Source of the DNA: Methylobacterium sp. J-077
GTDB taxonomy: Bacteria > Pseudomonadota > Alphaproteobacteria > Rhizobiales > Beijerinckiaceae
Direction: 5' to 3'
NCBI RefSeq assembly: GCF_022829365.1
Contig: NZ_JAKSYJ010000167.1
Coordinates: forward strand, 62,001 to 126,000
Length of the DNA: 64,000 bases
Each line of letters begins with the position of its first letter. Position 1 is the stretch's first letter. Position numbers and translations under genes: made by a program. This document shows, one piece after another, positions 26,482-34,540 of the stretch. The notes below the pieces were generated by a model. That model had not been told where the DNA came from. It saw only the letters and a program-made list of their open reading frames with translations, and did no database searches.

Positions 26482-27768
26482 ATGGCGGCGAGCGCTGCGG
26501 TCAGTCCGGCGGCCGGCGAGGTCAAGGACCTCTACGAGATGGGCGAGATCCCGCCGCTGGGTCACGTGCCGGCCAAGATGTACGCCTGGGCGATCCGGCG
26601 CGAGCGCCACGGGCCCCCGGAGCAGTCCCACCAGCTCGAAGTGCTGCCGGTCTGGGAGATCGGCGACGACGAGGTGCTGGTCTACGTCATGGCCGCGGGC
26701 GTGAACTACAACGGCGTCTGGGCGGGGCTGGGCGAGCCGATCTCGCCCTTCGACGTCCACAAGGGCGAATACCACATCGCCGGCTCGGACGCGTCGGGCA
26801 TCGTCTGGAAGGTCGGCGCCAAGGTGAAGCGCTGGAAGGTCGGCGACGAGGTCATCGTCCACTGCAACCAGGACGACGGCGACGACGAGGAGTGCAACGG
26901 CGGCGACCCGATGTTCTCGCCCTCGCAGCGGATCTGGGGCTACGAGACCGGGGACGGTTCCTTCGCGCAGTTCTGCCGGGTGCAGTCGCGCCAGCTGATG
27001 CACCGGCCCAAGCACCTCACCTGGGAGGAGGCGGCCTGCTACACACTGACCCTCGCCACCGCCTACCGCATGCTGTTCGGCCACGCGCCGCACACGGTCC
27101 GGCCCGGCCAGAACGTGCTGATCTGGGGCGCCTCCGGCGGCCTCGGCGTGTTCGGCGTGCAGCTCTGCGCGGCCTCGGGCGCGAACGCCATCGCGGTGAT
27201 CTCGGACGATTCGAAGCGCGACTACGTGATGAGCCTCGGCGCCAAGGGCGTCATCAACCGCAAGGACTTCAACTGCTGGGGGCAGCTTCCCACGGTGAAC
27301 TCGCCCGAGTTCCATGCCTGGACGAAGGAAGCCCGGAAGTTCGGCAAGGCGATCTGGGACATCACCGGCAAACAGGATGTCGACATCGTCTTCGAGCACC
27401 CAGGCGAGGCGACCTTCCCGGTCTCGGCCCTGGTGGTGAAACGCGGCGGCATGGTGGTGTTCTGCGCCGGCACCACCGGCTTCAACATCACCTTCGACGC
27501 CCGCTACGTCTGGATGCGCCAGAAGCGGATCCAGGGCTCGCACTTCGCCCACCTGAAGCAGGCCTCGGCGGCCAACCAGTTCGTGATGGACCGCCGGGTC
27601 GACCCATGCATGAGCGAGGTGTTTCCCTGGGACAAGATCCCCCAGGCCCACACCAAGATGTGGAAGAACCAGCACCCGCCCGGCAACATGGCCTGCCTGG
27701 TGAACTCCCCGCGCGCGGGCCTGCGCACGGTCGAGGACGTGATCGAGGCCGGCCCGCTCAAGCGCTGA
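26482..27768 (+). CDS. ccr: Crotonyl-CoA carboxylase/reductase
   Basis: A 428-residue medium-chain dehydrogenase/reductase that reductively carboxylates crotonyl-CoA with NADPH and CO2 to ethylmalonyl-CoA, the key step of the ethylmalonyl-CoA pathway. The family-specific N-terminal block DLYEMGEIPPLGHVPAKMYA, the nucleotide motif WGASGGLGVFG near residue 216, and VVFCAGTTGFNITFDARYVWMRQKRIQGSHFA are visible. It lacks the zinc-ligand pattern of alcohol dehydrogenases, as expected. ATG 26482 has a GAGGAGAG site and a promoter at the right distance. Its product feeds epimerase and Ecm; ecm is 2 kb away on the opposite strand. Confidence 0.95.
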   Translation: MAASAAVSPAAGEVKDLYEMGEIPPLGHVPAKMYAWAIRRERHGPPEQSHQLEVLPVWEIGDDEVLVYVMAAGVNYNGVWAGLGEPISPFDVHKGEYHIAGSDASGIVWKVGAKVKRWKVGDEVIVHCNQDDGDDEECNGGDPMFSPSQRIWGYETGDGSFAQFCRVQSRQLMHRPKHLTWEEAACYTLTLATAYRMLFGHAPHTVRPGQNVLIWGASGGLGVFGVQLCAASGANAIAVISDDSKRDYVMSLGAKGVINRKDFNCWGQLPTVNSPEFHAWTKEARKFGKAIWDITGKQDVDIVFEHPGEATFPVSALVVKRGGMVVFCAGTTGFNITFDARYVWMRQKRIQGSHFAHLKQASAANQFVMDRRVDPCMSEVFPWDKIPQAHTKMWKNQHPPGNMACLVNSPRAGLRTVEDVIEAGPLKR

Positions 27769-27970
27769 CGCCATCCCCCGGCCTCCGCCCGCGTGCGGGG
27801 GCTGGGCGTCCGGCTCTCACCTCGATCGCCGCACCCCTTGCCCCCGGCCCGGCCGGGAGCGAGAACGGCCGCGCTTGTTCCAGCACCCGAGCCGGGGCGA
27901 TGACCGATTCGGCCTGAGGGGTGCGGGCGAGCGGGGTGTCGGGCGCAGCCCGGCCCCGGCACCGGGGGTT

Positions 27971-28282
27971 ATGGACTTGGCGGGCGACGAAGACTCTTAC
28001 GTGTACGACGAGGCGACGGGCGAGTGGCTCCCGCCCGGTCAGGCGGCAATAGCGGCGGCGCCCGGGCAAGTGGAGGTGCGCGACTCGGCCGGCAACGTGC
28101 TGGCCGACGGCGACTCGGTCACGCTGATCAAGGACCTGAAGGTCAAGGGTGCGAACCAGACCCTCAAGCAGGGCACGGTCATCCGGTCGATCCGGCTCAC
28201 GGACGATCCCGAAGAGATCGATTGCCGCCACGACACCATCAAGGGCCTCGTCCTGCGCACCGAATTCGTGCGCAAGCGATAG
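27971..28282 (+). CDS. PhnA/YjdN-type protein lacking the zinc ribbon
   Basis: A 103-residue protein. Residues 35-103 (VRDSAGNVLADGDSVTLIKDLKVKG through the end LRTEFVRKR) match the C-terminal domain of PhnA (YjdN), including the LADGDSVxxIKDLKVKG core. The N-terminal CxxC zinc ribbon of E. coli PhnA is absent and replaced by an acidic DEDSYVYDEATGEWLPP segment. Despite its name, PhnA is not needed for phosphonate breakdown and its role is unknown. ATG 27971 was chosen because it directly precedes the acidic segment; a longer start would add 32 unrelated residues. A dispersed palindromic repeat follows its stop. Confidence 0.75.
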   Translation: MDLAGDEDSYVYDEATGEWLPPGQAAIAAAPGQVEVRDSAGNVLADGDSVTLIKDLKVKGANQTLKQGTVIRSIRLTDDPEEIDCRHDTIKGLVLRTEFVRKR

Positions 28283-28290
28283 GGGCGTCA

Positions 28291-28411
28291 GGGTTTCAAA
28301 AAGTCCGGGACCTTTTGCGGGTCCAGGGCAGAACCCTGGGTCGAGCGAAGCTCGGTGCCATCGGGGCTCCGCCCCGATACCCCGCCAAAGGGCTGAGCCC
28401 TTTGGAAACCC
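28291..28411. repeat. Dispersed composite palindromic element, family A, full copy 1
   Basis: This 121-base element is bounded by inverted GGGTTTC...GGAAACC ends and packed with internal palindromes (CAGGGcagaaCCCTG, ATCGGGGC/GCCCCGAT, AAAGGGCT/AGCCCTTT). Its core TCCGGGACCTTTTGCGGG recurs at 60515-60635, and parts at 42736-42781 and 50149-50216. It lies between convergent genes. It is probably a non-coding repeat that can fold into transcript-end hairpins. Confidence 0.75.
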
Positions 28412-28417
28412 GGCCTC

Positions 28418-28594
28418 TTACCGGCGCTTGGTCTCCTCCTGCGGCAGGTGCCGGCCGTAGGTCTCCTGCTTCTCGGCGCGTTCCCGGATCAGGTCGGCAT
28501 AGGCCTGCCGCATCTCGGGGGAGACGCTGACGCTCTTGCCCTTGGCGGGCTTGCGCTTGGGCGCCTTCTTGAAGGTGTTGTTGGTCTCGCTCAT
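28418..28594 (-). CDS. Small basic protein, 58 residues
   Basis: A 58-residue, strongly basic protein starting MSETNNTFKKAPKRKPAKGK and followed by a helical, charged C-terminal part (SPEMRQAYADLIRERAEKQETYGRHL). There is no membrane segment. A GGAG ribosome site precedes the ATG at 28594. The Lys-rich tail followed by an amphipathic helix suggests a nucleic-acid- or protein-binding small protein, but I do not recognise a family. It is convergent with the PhnA-like gene across a palindromic repeat. Confidence 0.6.
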   Translation of the reverse strand: MSETNNTFKKAPKRKPAKGKSVSVSPEMRQAYADLIRERAEKQETYGRHLPQEETKRR

Positions 28595-28842
28595 GCCGGG
28601 CTCCGCGTCGGACCATGGCGGCGGCGCGCGGCCGGCAGGATGTCCGAGTCGAGTCCCGATTCGGAGTCCGGGCCGGCCCGCGAGGCCGGACCTCCGCCCT
28701 CTAGCGCATCGCGCGGCCGCGTGCACGGGATCGCGTTCCGTGTTCAGGCAGATTTTCGCGGGCGCATGGGCGCTGAGGTCTTCGATCTGGCGCGCCGCGG
28801 AGGGCTCTGCCAAGGTTGCCGCATCGAGCGTCGGGGGCGGCG

Positions 28843-30276
28843 ATGGATTCGCGCAAGGCAGGGCACGGACCGGGGCAAGCGTCGCGGGTCCGGCGGATGG
28901 CCCCGCTCCTGGCGGTCCTCCTGCTGGGCAGCCTGACGGCGTCGGGACTCGCCCAGGACCGTCCCGTCACGACCCGTCCGGCCCCGAAAACCGCCTCCCC
29001 TGCCAAGCCCGCCGCGTCCGACCCCGCCTTCGAAGCGACCAGGGCCGTCTTCGAGGCGCTGCCCGAGGCGGAGCGCAAGGCGGTCCAGGACGCGCTGGTC
29101 TGGACCGGCGATTTCAACGCGGTGGTCTCGGGGGCGTTCGGGCGCCGGACCTTCGACGCGCTGACGGCCTACCGGGCCCGGACGGGCGGGGCCGATCCCC
29201 TGGAGTCGCGCGGCCGGGCGGCGTTGCTCGCGGCCGGCGAGGCGGCCAAGGCGGCGGCACGCTTCCGGATCGCCGCCGATCCCGGCAGCGGCGCGGTGAT
29301 CGGCGTGCCCGAGCGCCTGCTGTCGAAGCGCACGGCCCTGCCGGCTGGCACCCGCTGGCAGAGCGCGGACGGGCGCGTCACCCTGGAGACCCGGGCCTTC
29401 CCGCCGGGGGGCGAGACCCTGGACCACCTGTTCGAGCAGGCCACCGCGCCGCTCCCCAACCGCAAGGTCACCTACAAGCTGCGGCGGCCGGATTCCCTTG
29501 TGGTCACCGCCGAGGCCGGACCCGGCCTGTCCTACATCCGGTACGATGCCGGGCCGCAGGGGGTGCGCGGCTTCCTGATTGGCTACGACCGCACCCTGGC
29601 GTCGGAGGTCGGCCGCCTGGTGATCGCGGTGGCCAACGCCTTCGAGGCGTTCCCGGCGGTCGCCGATGCGGCGCCCCCGAAGGTCGCCGCGCGCGCACTG
29701 GCCGCTTCCGCCGCCGCGCCGCCACCGACGATGGCCGCGAGCGCGGCTGCGGGAACGGGTCTGGTGATCGCGTCGGGGCGCATCCTCACCGCCGCCGCGG
29801 TGCTGGAGGGCTGCCCGGCGCCGCATATCGGCCAGAGCACCGCCCGGGTGCTGGCGACCGATCCGGCCGGGCTCGCACTGCTCGGGGCGGCCGGCATCCC
29901 GGCCCCGGTCCGGGTACCGGTGCGGGCCGATCCGCTCGCTGCCGACGAGGCCCTGATCGCCCTGGCTCCGGGCTCCGATGGGGTTCTGGCCGCGCCGGCC
30001 ACCGCCGTGACGGGCGGCGTGATCGCGCCGCTTCAGCCGGGCTCAGCCGGGGCGCCGGTTCTCGACCGGTCGGGGCACTTGGTCGGGCTCGTCGCCCGCT
30101 ATCCGGTGGCGGCGCGGCAGGTCGCCGGCATCGTGCCGCCCGCGCGCCTCCCCGTGGTGCCGGCCCAAGCGGTCGCGGCCTTCCTGGCCGGCCAGGGCAT
30201 CGACGAGGTGAAACCGCGCCCAGAGGCCGGGCCCGGCGCGGCGGCGACGGCCATCGTCGCGCTCACCTGCCGATAA
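28843..30276 (+). CDS. Exported peptidoglycan-binding-like protein with degenerate trypsin-like domain
   Basis: A 477-residue exported protein (signal peptide ending LTASGLAQ near residue 38). Residues 65-115 (RKAVQDALVWTGDFNAVVSGAFGRRTFDALTAYRA) resemble a peptidoglycan_binding_1 repeat. Residues 300-470 look like a trypsin/HtrA fold, but all three catalytic positions are changed: GRILTAAAVLEGC has Ala in place of the catalytic His, DPAGLALLG lacks the Asp, and PGSAGAPVLD has Ala where GxSGG carries Ser. I therefore call it a pseudoprotease. It may bind cell wall or peptide ligands in the periplasm. ATG 28843 is chosen over an upstream TTG. Confidence 0.72.
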   Translation: MDSRKAGHGPGQASRVRRMAPLLAVLLLGSLTASGLAQDRPVTTRPAPKTASPAKPAASDPAFEATRAVFEALPEAERKAVQDALVWTGDFNAVVSGAFGRRTFDALTAYRARTGGADPLESRGRAALLAAGEAAKAAARFRIAADPGSGAVIGVPERLLSKRTALPAGTRWQSADGRVTLETRAFPPGGETLDHLFEQATAPLPNRKVTYKLRRPDSLVVTAEAGPGLSYIRYDAGPQGVRGFLIGYDRTLASEVGRLVIAVANAFEAFPAVADAAPPKVAARALAASAAAPPPTMAASAAAGTGLVIASGRILTAAAVLEGCPAPHIGQSTARVLATDPAGLALLGAAGIPAPVRVPVRADPLAADEALIALAPGSDGVLAAPATAVTGGVIAPLQPGSAGAPVLDRSGHLVGLVARYPVAARQVAGIVPPARLPVVPAQAVAAFLAGQGIDEVKPRPEAGPGAAATAIVALTCR

Positions 30277-30390
30277 GGCCCGCATCGTGGACCGTAGCGC
30301 GCGGTTCCGATCCGCGATGCGACCATGCTGCTTCGGACGATCCCGCCGAACCGCAGACGGCTCGGCGGGGGGACGACGTCCGAGCAGGTC

Positions 30391-30546
30391 TTACAGGCGG
30401 CCGGTCACCAGCAGGACGATCAGCACGATCAGCAGGATGCCGCCGAGGCCGAAGCCCGGGCCGCGATAGGCGCCGCCGCCGAGGAAGCCGCCGCCGCCGA
30501 AGGCCAGGATGATCAGGATGATGAGGAGAATGGTGACGAGTGACAT
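30391..30546 (-). CDS. DUF3309 family small membrane protein
   Basis: A 51-residue protein with two hydrophobic segments (VTILLIILIILAF and GGILLIVLIVLLVTG) around a Gly-rich loop (GGGGFLGGGAYRGPGFG). This is the DUF3309 pattern, MSLxTILLIILI at the start and a short LLIVLIVLLL segment before the end. A GGAGAG ribosome site precedes the ATG at 30546. Function unknown; such genes are common in alphaproteobacteria and often stress-linked. It is too short for many gene finders. Confidence 0.78.
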   Translation of the reverse strand: MSLVTILLIILIILAFGGGGFLGGGAYRGPGFGLGGILLIVLIVLLVTGRL

Positions 30547-30670
30547 GGAACAGGCTCTCCGGACGGTCGCGCTGATTGCGAGCGTGACCGTTCAAACGCT
30601 GCGACAATCCGTTCCGTTCAACGCGAATCCACGCTTTTGTGAGGATAATCGCCGGATGAGGCCGTAGCGC

Positions 30671-31720
30671 TCAAGCGTGCCAATCCGGCAACACATCCTG
30701 CGGTGCGTCCAGCCAGCCCGGCACCGGCAGGTTGCGCTCTGTCAGGAAGGCCGGGTTGAACAGCTTCGAGGCGTAGCGCGCCGCCCCGTCGCACAGGATC
30801 GTCACCACCGTGTGGCCGGGGCCGAGTTCCCGGGCCAGCCGGATCGCCCCGGCGACGTTGATGCCGGACGAGCCGCCCAGCGACAGGCCCTCCTCACGCA
30901 TCAGGCCGAAGACGATGTCCAGCGCCTCCCGGTCGGGGATGCGGAAGGCGTGATCCGGGGTGAAGCCGTCGAGGTTTTTTGTAATGCGGCCCTGGCCGAT
31001 CCCCTCGGTGATCGAGGAGCCCTCCGCCTTCAGGGTGCCGGAGGTGTAGTGCGCGTAGAGGGCGGAACCCTCCGGATCCGCGAGCGCGATGCGCACGCCC
31101 GGGTTCCGGGCCCGCAGGGCCGCCGCGGTGCCGGCCAGCGTGCCGCCGGTCCCGGCCGCGCAGACGAAGCCGTCGACCCGGCCGCCGGTCTGGTCCCAGA
31201 TTTCGGGGCCGGTCCCGTCCACATGCGCTTGCCGGTTGGCGACATTGTCGAACTGGTCGGCGAAGAACGCCCCGTTGGCCTCCGTGGCGGCGAGCTTCTC
31301 GGCCAGCCGCCGGGCGACATGGACGTAGTTGTTCGGGTTGGCGAACGGCACCGCCGGAACCTCGACGAGCCGCGCGCCCGCGAGCCGCAGGGTCTGCTTC
31401 TTCTCGTCCGACTGGGTGACCGGGATGACGATCAGCGTCCGGTAGCCGCGCACCGAGGCCACCAGGGCGAGGCCGATGCCGGTATTGCCGGCCGTGCCCT
31501 CCACGATGGTCCCGCCCGGCCGGATCAGGCCCTTCACCTCGGCCTCCTGCACGATGGCCAGCGCCGCCCGGTCCTTCACCGACAGGCCGGGATTGAGGAA
31601 CTCGGCCTTCCCAAAAATCTCGCAGCCGGTCGCCTCGGAGGCCCGGCGCAGGCGGATCAGCGGCGTCCGGCCGATTGCCGAGAGGACGTCGGGATGGGCG
31701 GTGCGATTCGGCATCGTCAT
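30671..31720 (-). CDS. cysK: Cysteine synthase A (O-acetylserine sulfhydrylase)
   Basis: A 349-residue PLP enzyme of the cysteine synthase family, forming cysteine from O-acetylserine and sulfide. The PLP lysine is K49 in FLNPGLSVKDRAA; the loop VEGTAGNTGIGLA binds substrate, GTGGTLAG holds the PLP phosphate, and LGGSSGINVAGA is the C-terminal PLP-ring block. The canonical NPxGSVKDR is NPGLSVKDR here. It follows the sulfate transporter genes on the same strand after a 39-base gap from cysA, so uptake and assimilation are probably co-expressed. The first ATG (31720) is given; MPNR two codons later is possible. Confidence 0.9.
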   Translation of the reverse strand: MTMPNRTAHPDVLSAIGRTPLIRLRRASEATGCEIFGKAEFLNPGLSVKDRAALAIVQEAEVKGLIRPGGTIVEGTAGNTGIGLALVASVRGYRTLIVIPVTQSDEKKQTLRLAGARLVEVPAVPFANPNNYVHVARRLAEKLAATEANGAFFADQFDNVANRQAHVDGTGPEIWDQTGGRVDGFVCAAGTGGTLAGTAAALRARNPGVRIALADPEGSALYAHYTSGTLKAEGSSITEGIGQGRITKNLDGFTPDHAFRIPDREALDIVFGLMREEGLSLGGSSGINVAGAIRLARELGPGHTVVTILCDGAARYASKLFNPAFLTERNLPVPGWLDAPQDVLPDWHA

Positions 31721-31759
31721 GCTTGGGAGCCTAGGCGGATGTGCGGTGTCTGACGAGCT

Positions 31760-32932
31760 TCACCCGAACACGTGCCCCCCGTTGATCCGCAAACCGACCG
31801 GGTGGCCGGCCGGGTAGCGGACGCCGTCGAAATCTTCCACCGCGAGAACGCGGCCCTGGTCGTCCGCCACCTCGATCCGCTGGCGGCCCTGGCTGCGGTA
31901 GGAGCTGCGCACGGTGCCGGAGAGATGCGCGGCCTCCGGCTCGGCGAGCTGCAATTGCCACGGCCGGACGTAGAGCTTGACCGGGCCGATGATCCCGGCC
32001 GGCGCCGCCACCGGCGTCTCCCGGCCGCGCACCAGGACACGGCCGCCCTCGGCCAACGCCTCCACCTCGACGTGATCGCCTAAGAACTTCATGACGGTCG
32101 CGGAGGCCGGGTGCTCTTGGACCTCGTCCGGGGTGCCGACCTGCTCCAGGCGGCCGCGGTCCAGCACGGCCACGCGATCCGACAGTTCCAGGGCCTCGTC
32201 CTGGTCGTGGGTCACGAAGATCGTGGTCTGGCCGGTGCGGTCGTGGATCTCGCGCAGCCAGCGGCGCAGGTCCTTTCGGACTTGGGCGTCGAGGGCGCCG
32301 AAGGGCTCGTCGAGGAGCAGGACCCGGGGCTCGACGGCGAGCGCCCGGGCGAGCGCCACCCGCTGGCGCTGGCCGCCGGAGAGCTGCGACGGGTAGCGGT
32401 CGCCGAAGCCCGAGAGCCGGATCAGGTCGAGGAGATCGCCGACCCGGCGCTTGATCTCGGGCCTGGCCGGGCGCTCGGCCCGGCGCCGTGCGTTCAGCCC
32501 GTAGGCGATGTTGTCGGCCACGCTCATGTGCTTGAACAGGGCGTAGTGCTGGAACACGAAGCCCACCGCCCGCTCCTGCACGGCCAGGCCCGTGGCGTCG
32601 TCGTCGCCGAACAGGATCCGGCCCCGGTCCGGCGCGTCGAGCCCGGCGATGATCCGCAGCAGCGTCGTCTTGCCCGAGCCCGACGGGCCGAGCAGGCCGA
32701 GCAGCTCCCCCGCCCGGACGTCGATCGACAGGTCGTGCAGCACCGCGGCCGTGTCGAAGGTCTTGGAGATGCCCTCGACCCGGATCGCCGTCGAGGGCCG
32801 CTCAGTGAGTCCGGCCGTGTGCGAGCTCGCCCGCGAAGCGCCATTCGAGGACGGATTTGAGGACGAGGGTGATGAGGGCAAGGACGGCAAGGAGCGAAGC
32901 GACGGCGAATGCGGCGACGAAGTTGTACTCAT
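31760..32932 (-). CDS. cysA: Sulfate/thiosulfate ABC transporter, ATP-binding protein
   Basis: An ABC ATPase of the CysA type, up to 390 residues. Walker A is GPSGSGKTT (near residue 83), the signature LSGGQRQR (near 184), Walker [14 protein letters not shown], and the switch His follows in FVTHDQDEA. The C-terminal 100 residues are the TOBE-like regulatory domain. The ATPase domain starts only near residue 49; the Ser-rich part before it overlaps cysW by 131 bases in another frame. The true start may be a TTG at 32890 or 32881 instead of ATG 32932. It is the energising subunit for the CysTW channel. Confidence 0.9.
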   Translation of the reverse strand: MSTTSSPHSPSLRSLPSLPSSPSSSNPSSNGASRASSHTAGLTERPSTAIRVEGISKTFDTAAVLHDLSIDVRAGELLGLLGPSGSGKTTLLRIIAGLDAPDRGRILFGDDDATGLAVQERAVGFVFQHYALFKHMSVADNIAYGLNARRRAERPARPEIKRRVGDLLDLIRLSGFGDRYPSQLSGGQRQRVALARALAVEPRVLLLDEPFGALDAQVRKDLRRWLREIHDRTGQTTIFVTHDQDEALELSDRVAVLDRGRLEQVGTPDEVQEHPASATVMKFLGDHVEVEALAEGGRVLVRGRETPVAAPAGIIGPVKLYVRPWQLQLAEPEAAHLSGTVRSSYRSQGRQRIEVADDQGRVLAVEDFDGVRYPAGHPVGLRINGGHVFG

Positions 32933-33683
32933 TGTAGAGGATCTCCACGTGGAGTGGGATGGTGTTGGTCAGGCCGCGGATGTGGCCGGACACCACCGAC
33001 ACCGCGCCGAATTCGCCCATCGCCCGGGCATTGCAGAGGAGCACGCTGTAGAGCAGGCCCCAGCGGATGTTGGGCAGCGTCACCGTGCGGAACGCGTGCA
33101 GTCCGGAGGCGCCGAGCGTCAGGGCCGCCTCCTCCTCCGCGGAGCCCTGCTCCTGCATCAGCGGGATCAGCTCGCGGGCGACGAACGGGAAGGTCACGAA
33201 CACGGTCGCCAGCACGATCCCCGGCAGGGCGAACAGCACCTGGATGCCGTGATCCATCAGCCAGGTGCCGAACAGGCCCTGGGAGCCGAACAGCAGCACG
33301 TAGATCAGCCCCGAGACCACCGGCGAGACCGAGAACGGCAGGTCGATCAGGGTGATCAGCAGCGCCTTGCCGGGGAACTCGAACTTGGCGATCGCCCAGG
33401 AGGCCGCCAGGCCGAACACCACGTTGAACGGCACCGCGATCGCCGCCACCGTCAGCGTCAGGCGGATCGCGCTCCAGGCGTCCGGCTCCCGGAACGCCGC
33501 CAGGAAGGCCTCGATCCCCTTCGAGAAGGCCTGGGTGAACACCGCGATCAGCGGCAGCACCAGGAACAGCGCCAGGAACGCGATCGCGATCCCGATCAGC
33601 ACGGTGCGGGTGGCTGCCCCCTCCGAGGCGACCGGCTCCGCCCGCGCAGCGGGCATGACGGTCGGCGAGAAGATCTCAGACAT
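32802..33683 (-). CDS. cysW: Sulfate ABC transporter permease CysW
   Basis: A 293-residue inner-membrane permease with six helices. The cytoplasmic EAA loop [28 protein letters not shown] (near residues 187-214) contacts CysA, and [25 protein letters not shown] is highly typical of CysW. Its first codons overlap the end of cysT by 8 bases, and its 3' end overlaps the probable cysA reading frame, so the operon is tightly packed. With CysT it forms the sulfate/thiosulfate channel. Confidence 0.93.
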   Translation of the reverse strand: MSEIFSPTVMPAARAEPVASEGAATRTVLIGIAIAFLALFLVLPLIAVFTQAFSKGIEAFLAAFREPDAWSAIRLTLTVAAIAVPFNVVFGLAASWAIAKFEFPGKALLITLIDLPFSVSPVVSGLIYVLLFGSQGLFGTWLMDHGIQVLFALPGIVLATVFVTFPFVARELIPLMQEQGSAEEEAALTLGASGLHAFRTVTLPNIRWGLLYSVLLCNARAMGEFGAVSVVSGHIRGLTNTIPLHVEILYNEYNFVAAFAVASLLAVLALITLVLKSVLEWRFAGELAHGRTH

Positions 33684-34530
33684 AGCCGAAGCGCCTCCGG
33701 CTCCAGGCCTGGATCAGGTTGATGGCGAGCAGGGTCAGGAACGAGATGCCCAGCATGATCGTGGCGATGGCGGCTGCCCCGCCGTAGTCGAACTCGGACA
33801 GCTTGATCACGATCAGCAGCGGCGCGATCTCCGAGACGTAGGGCAGGTTGCCGGCGATGAAGATGATCGAGCCGTACTCGCCGACCCCCCGGGCAAACGC
33901 CATGGCGAAGCCGGTCAGCACCGCCGGGATCAGCGGCGGCAGCACCACCCGGGTCAGGGTGGCGAACCGGCTGGCCCCGAGGGTGGCGGACGCCTCCTCG
34001 ATCTCCTTGTCGATCTCGGCGATCAGCGGCTGCACGGTCCGCACCGCGAAGGGCAGCCCGATGAACACCATGGCGATGAAGATCCCCACCGGCGTGTAGG
34101 CCGCCTGGATGCCGAGCCGGGCGAGCGGCGCGCCGAGCAGCCCGTCCGGCGCGTAGAGCGAGGCCAGCGCGATGCCGGCCACCGCGGTCGGCAGCGCGAA
34201 GGGAAGATCGACCGCGGCATCCACCAGCTTGCGCCCCGGGAAGCGGTAGCGGGTCAGCACCCAGGCGACCAGGAAGCCGAAGACCGAGGCCACGAGCGCC
34301 GCGACCGCGGAGACGCCGAAGCTCAGCCGCAGGGCGCTGGAAACCCGTGGATCGGTGGCGACGTACCAGATTCCCGAGATCCCGAGGCCGGACGCTTTGG
34401 CCACGAGCCCGGCGAGCGGCAGCAGCACGACCAGCCCGAGGCAGGTCAGCGTGTAGCCGAAGCTGAGCCCGAAGCCCGGGATCACGCTCGGGCGGCGGAA
34501 GGTCCGTTTGCGACGCGGCGTCTCGACCAT
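33676..34530 (-). CDS. cysT: Sulfate ABC transporter permease CysT
   Basis: A 284-residue permease, partner of CysW (the gene is called cysT or cysU). It has six helices, starting with RRPSVIPGFGLSFGYTL, which is characteristic of CysT. The EAA loop is EEASATLGASRFATLTRVVLPPLIPA, and GEYGSIIFIAGN is conserved in the family. It is preceded, after only 10 bases, by the sulfate-binding protein gene and overlaps cysW by 8 bases. The ATG at 34530 directly precedes the basic cytoplasmic N-terminus. Confidence 0.93.
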   Translation of the reverse strand: MVETPRRKRTFRRPSVIPGFGLSFGYTLTCLGLVVLLPLAGLVAKASGLGISGIWYVATDPRVSSALRLSFGVSAVAALVASVFGFLVAWVLTRYRFPGRKLVDAAVDLPFALPTAVAGIALASLYAPDGLLGAPLARLGIQAAYTPVGIFIAMVFIGLPFAVRTVQPLIAEIDKEIEEASATLGASRFATLTRVVLPPLIPAVLTGFAMAFARGVGEYGSIIFIAGNLPYVSEIAPLLIVIKLSEFDYGGAAAIATIMLGISFLTLLAINLIQAWSRRRFGYV

Positions 34531-34540
34531 GGTTCCCGCC

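Noticed and set aside
28816..28842. TTG start nine codons upstream of the pseudoprotease ATG
   Set aside because: No better ribosome site and it only lengthens the signal region; ATG 28843 fits a normal signal peptide.
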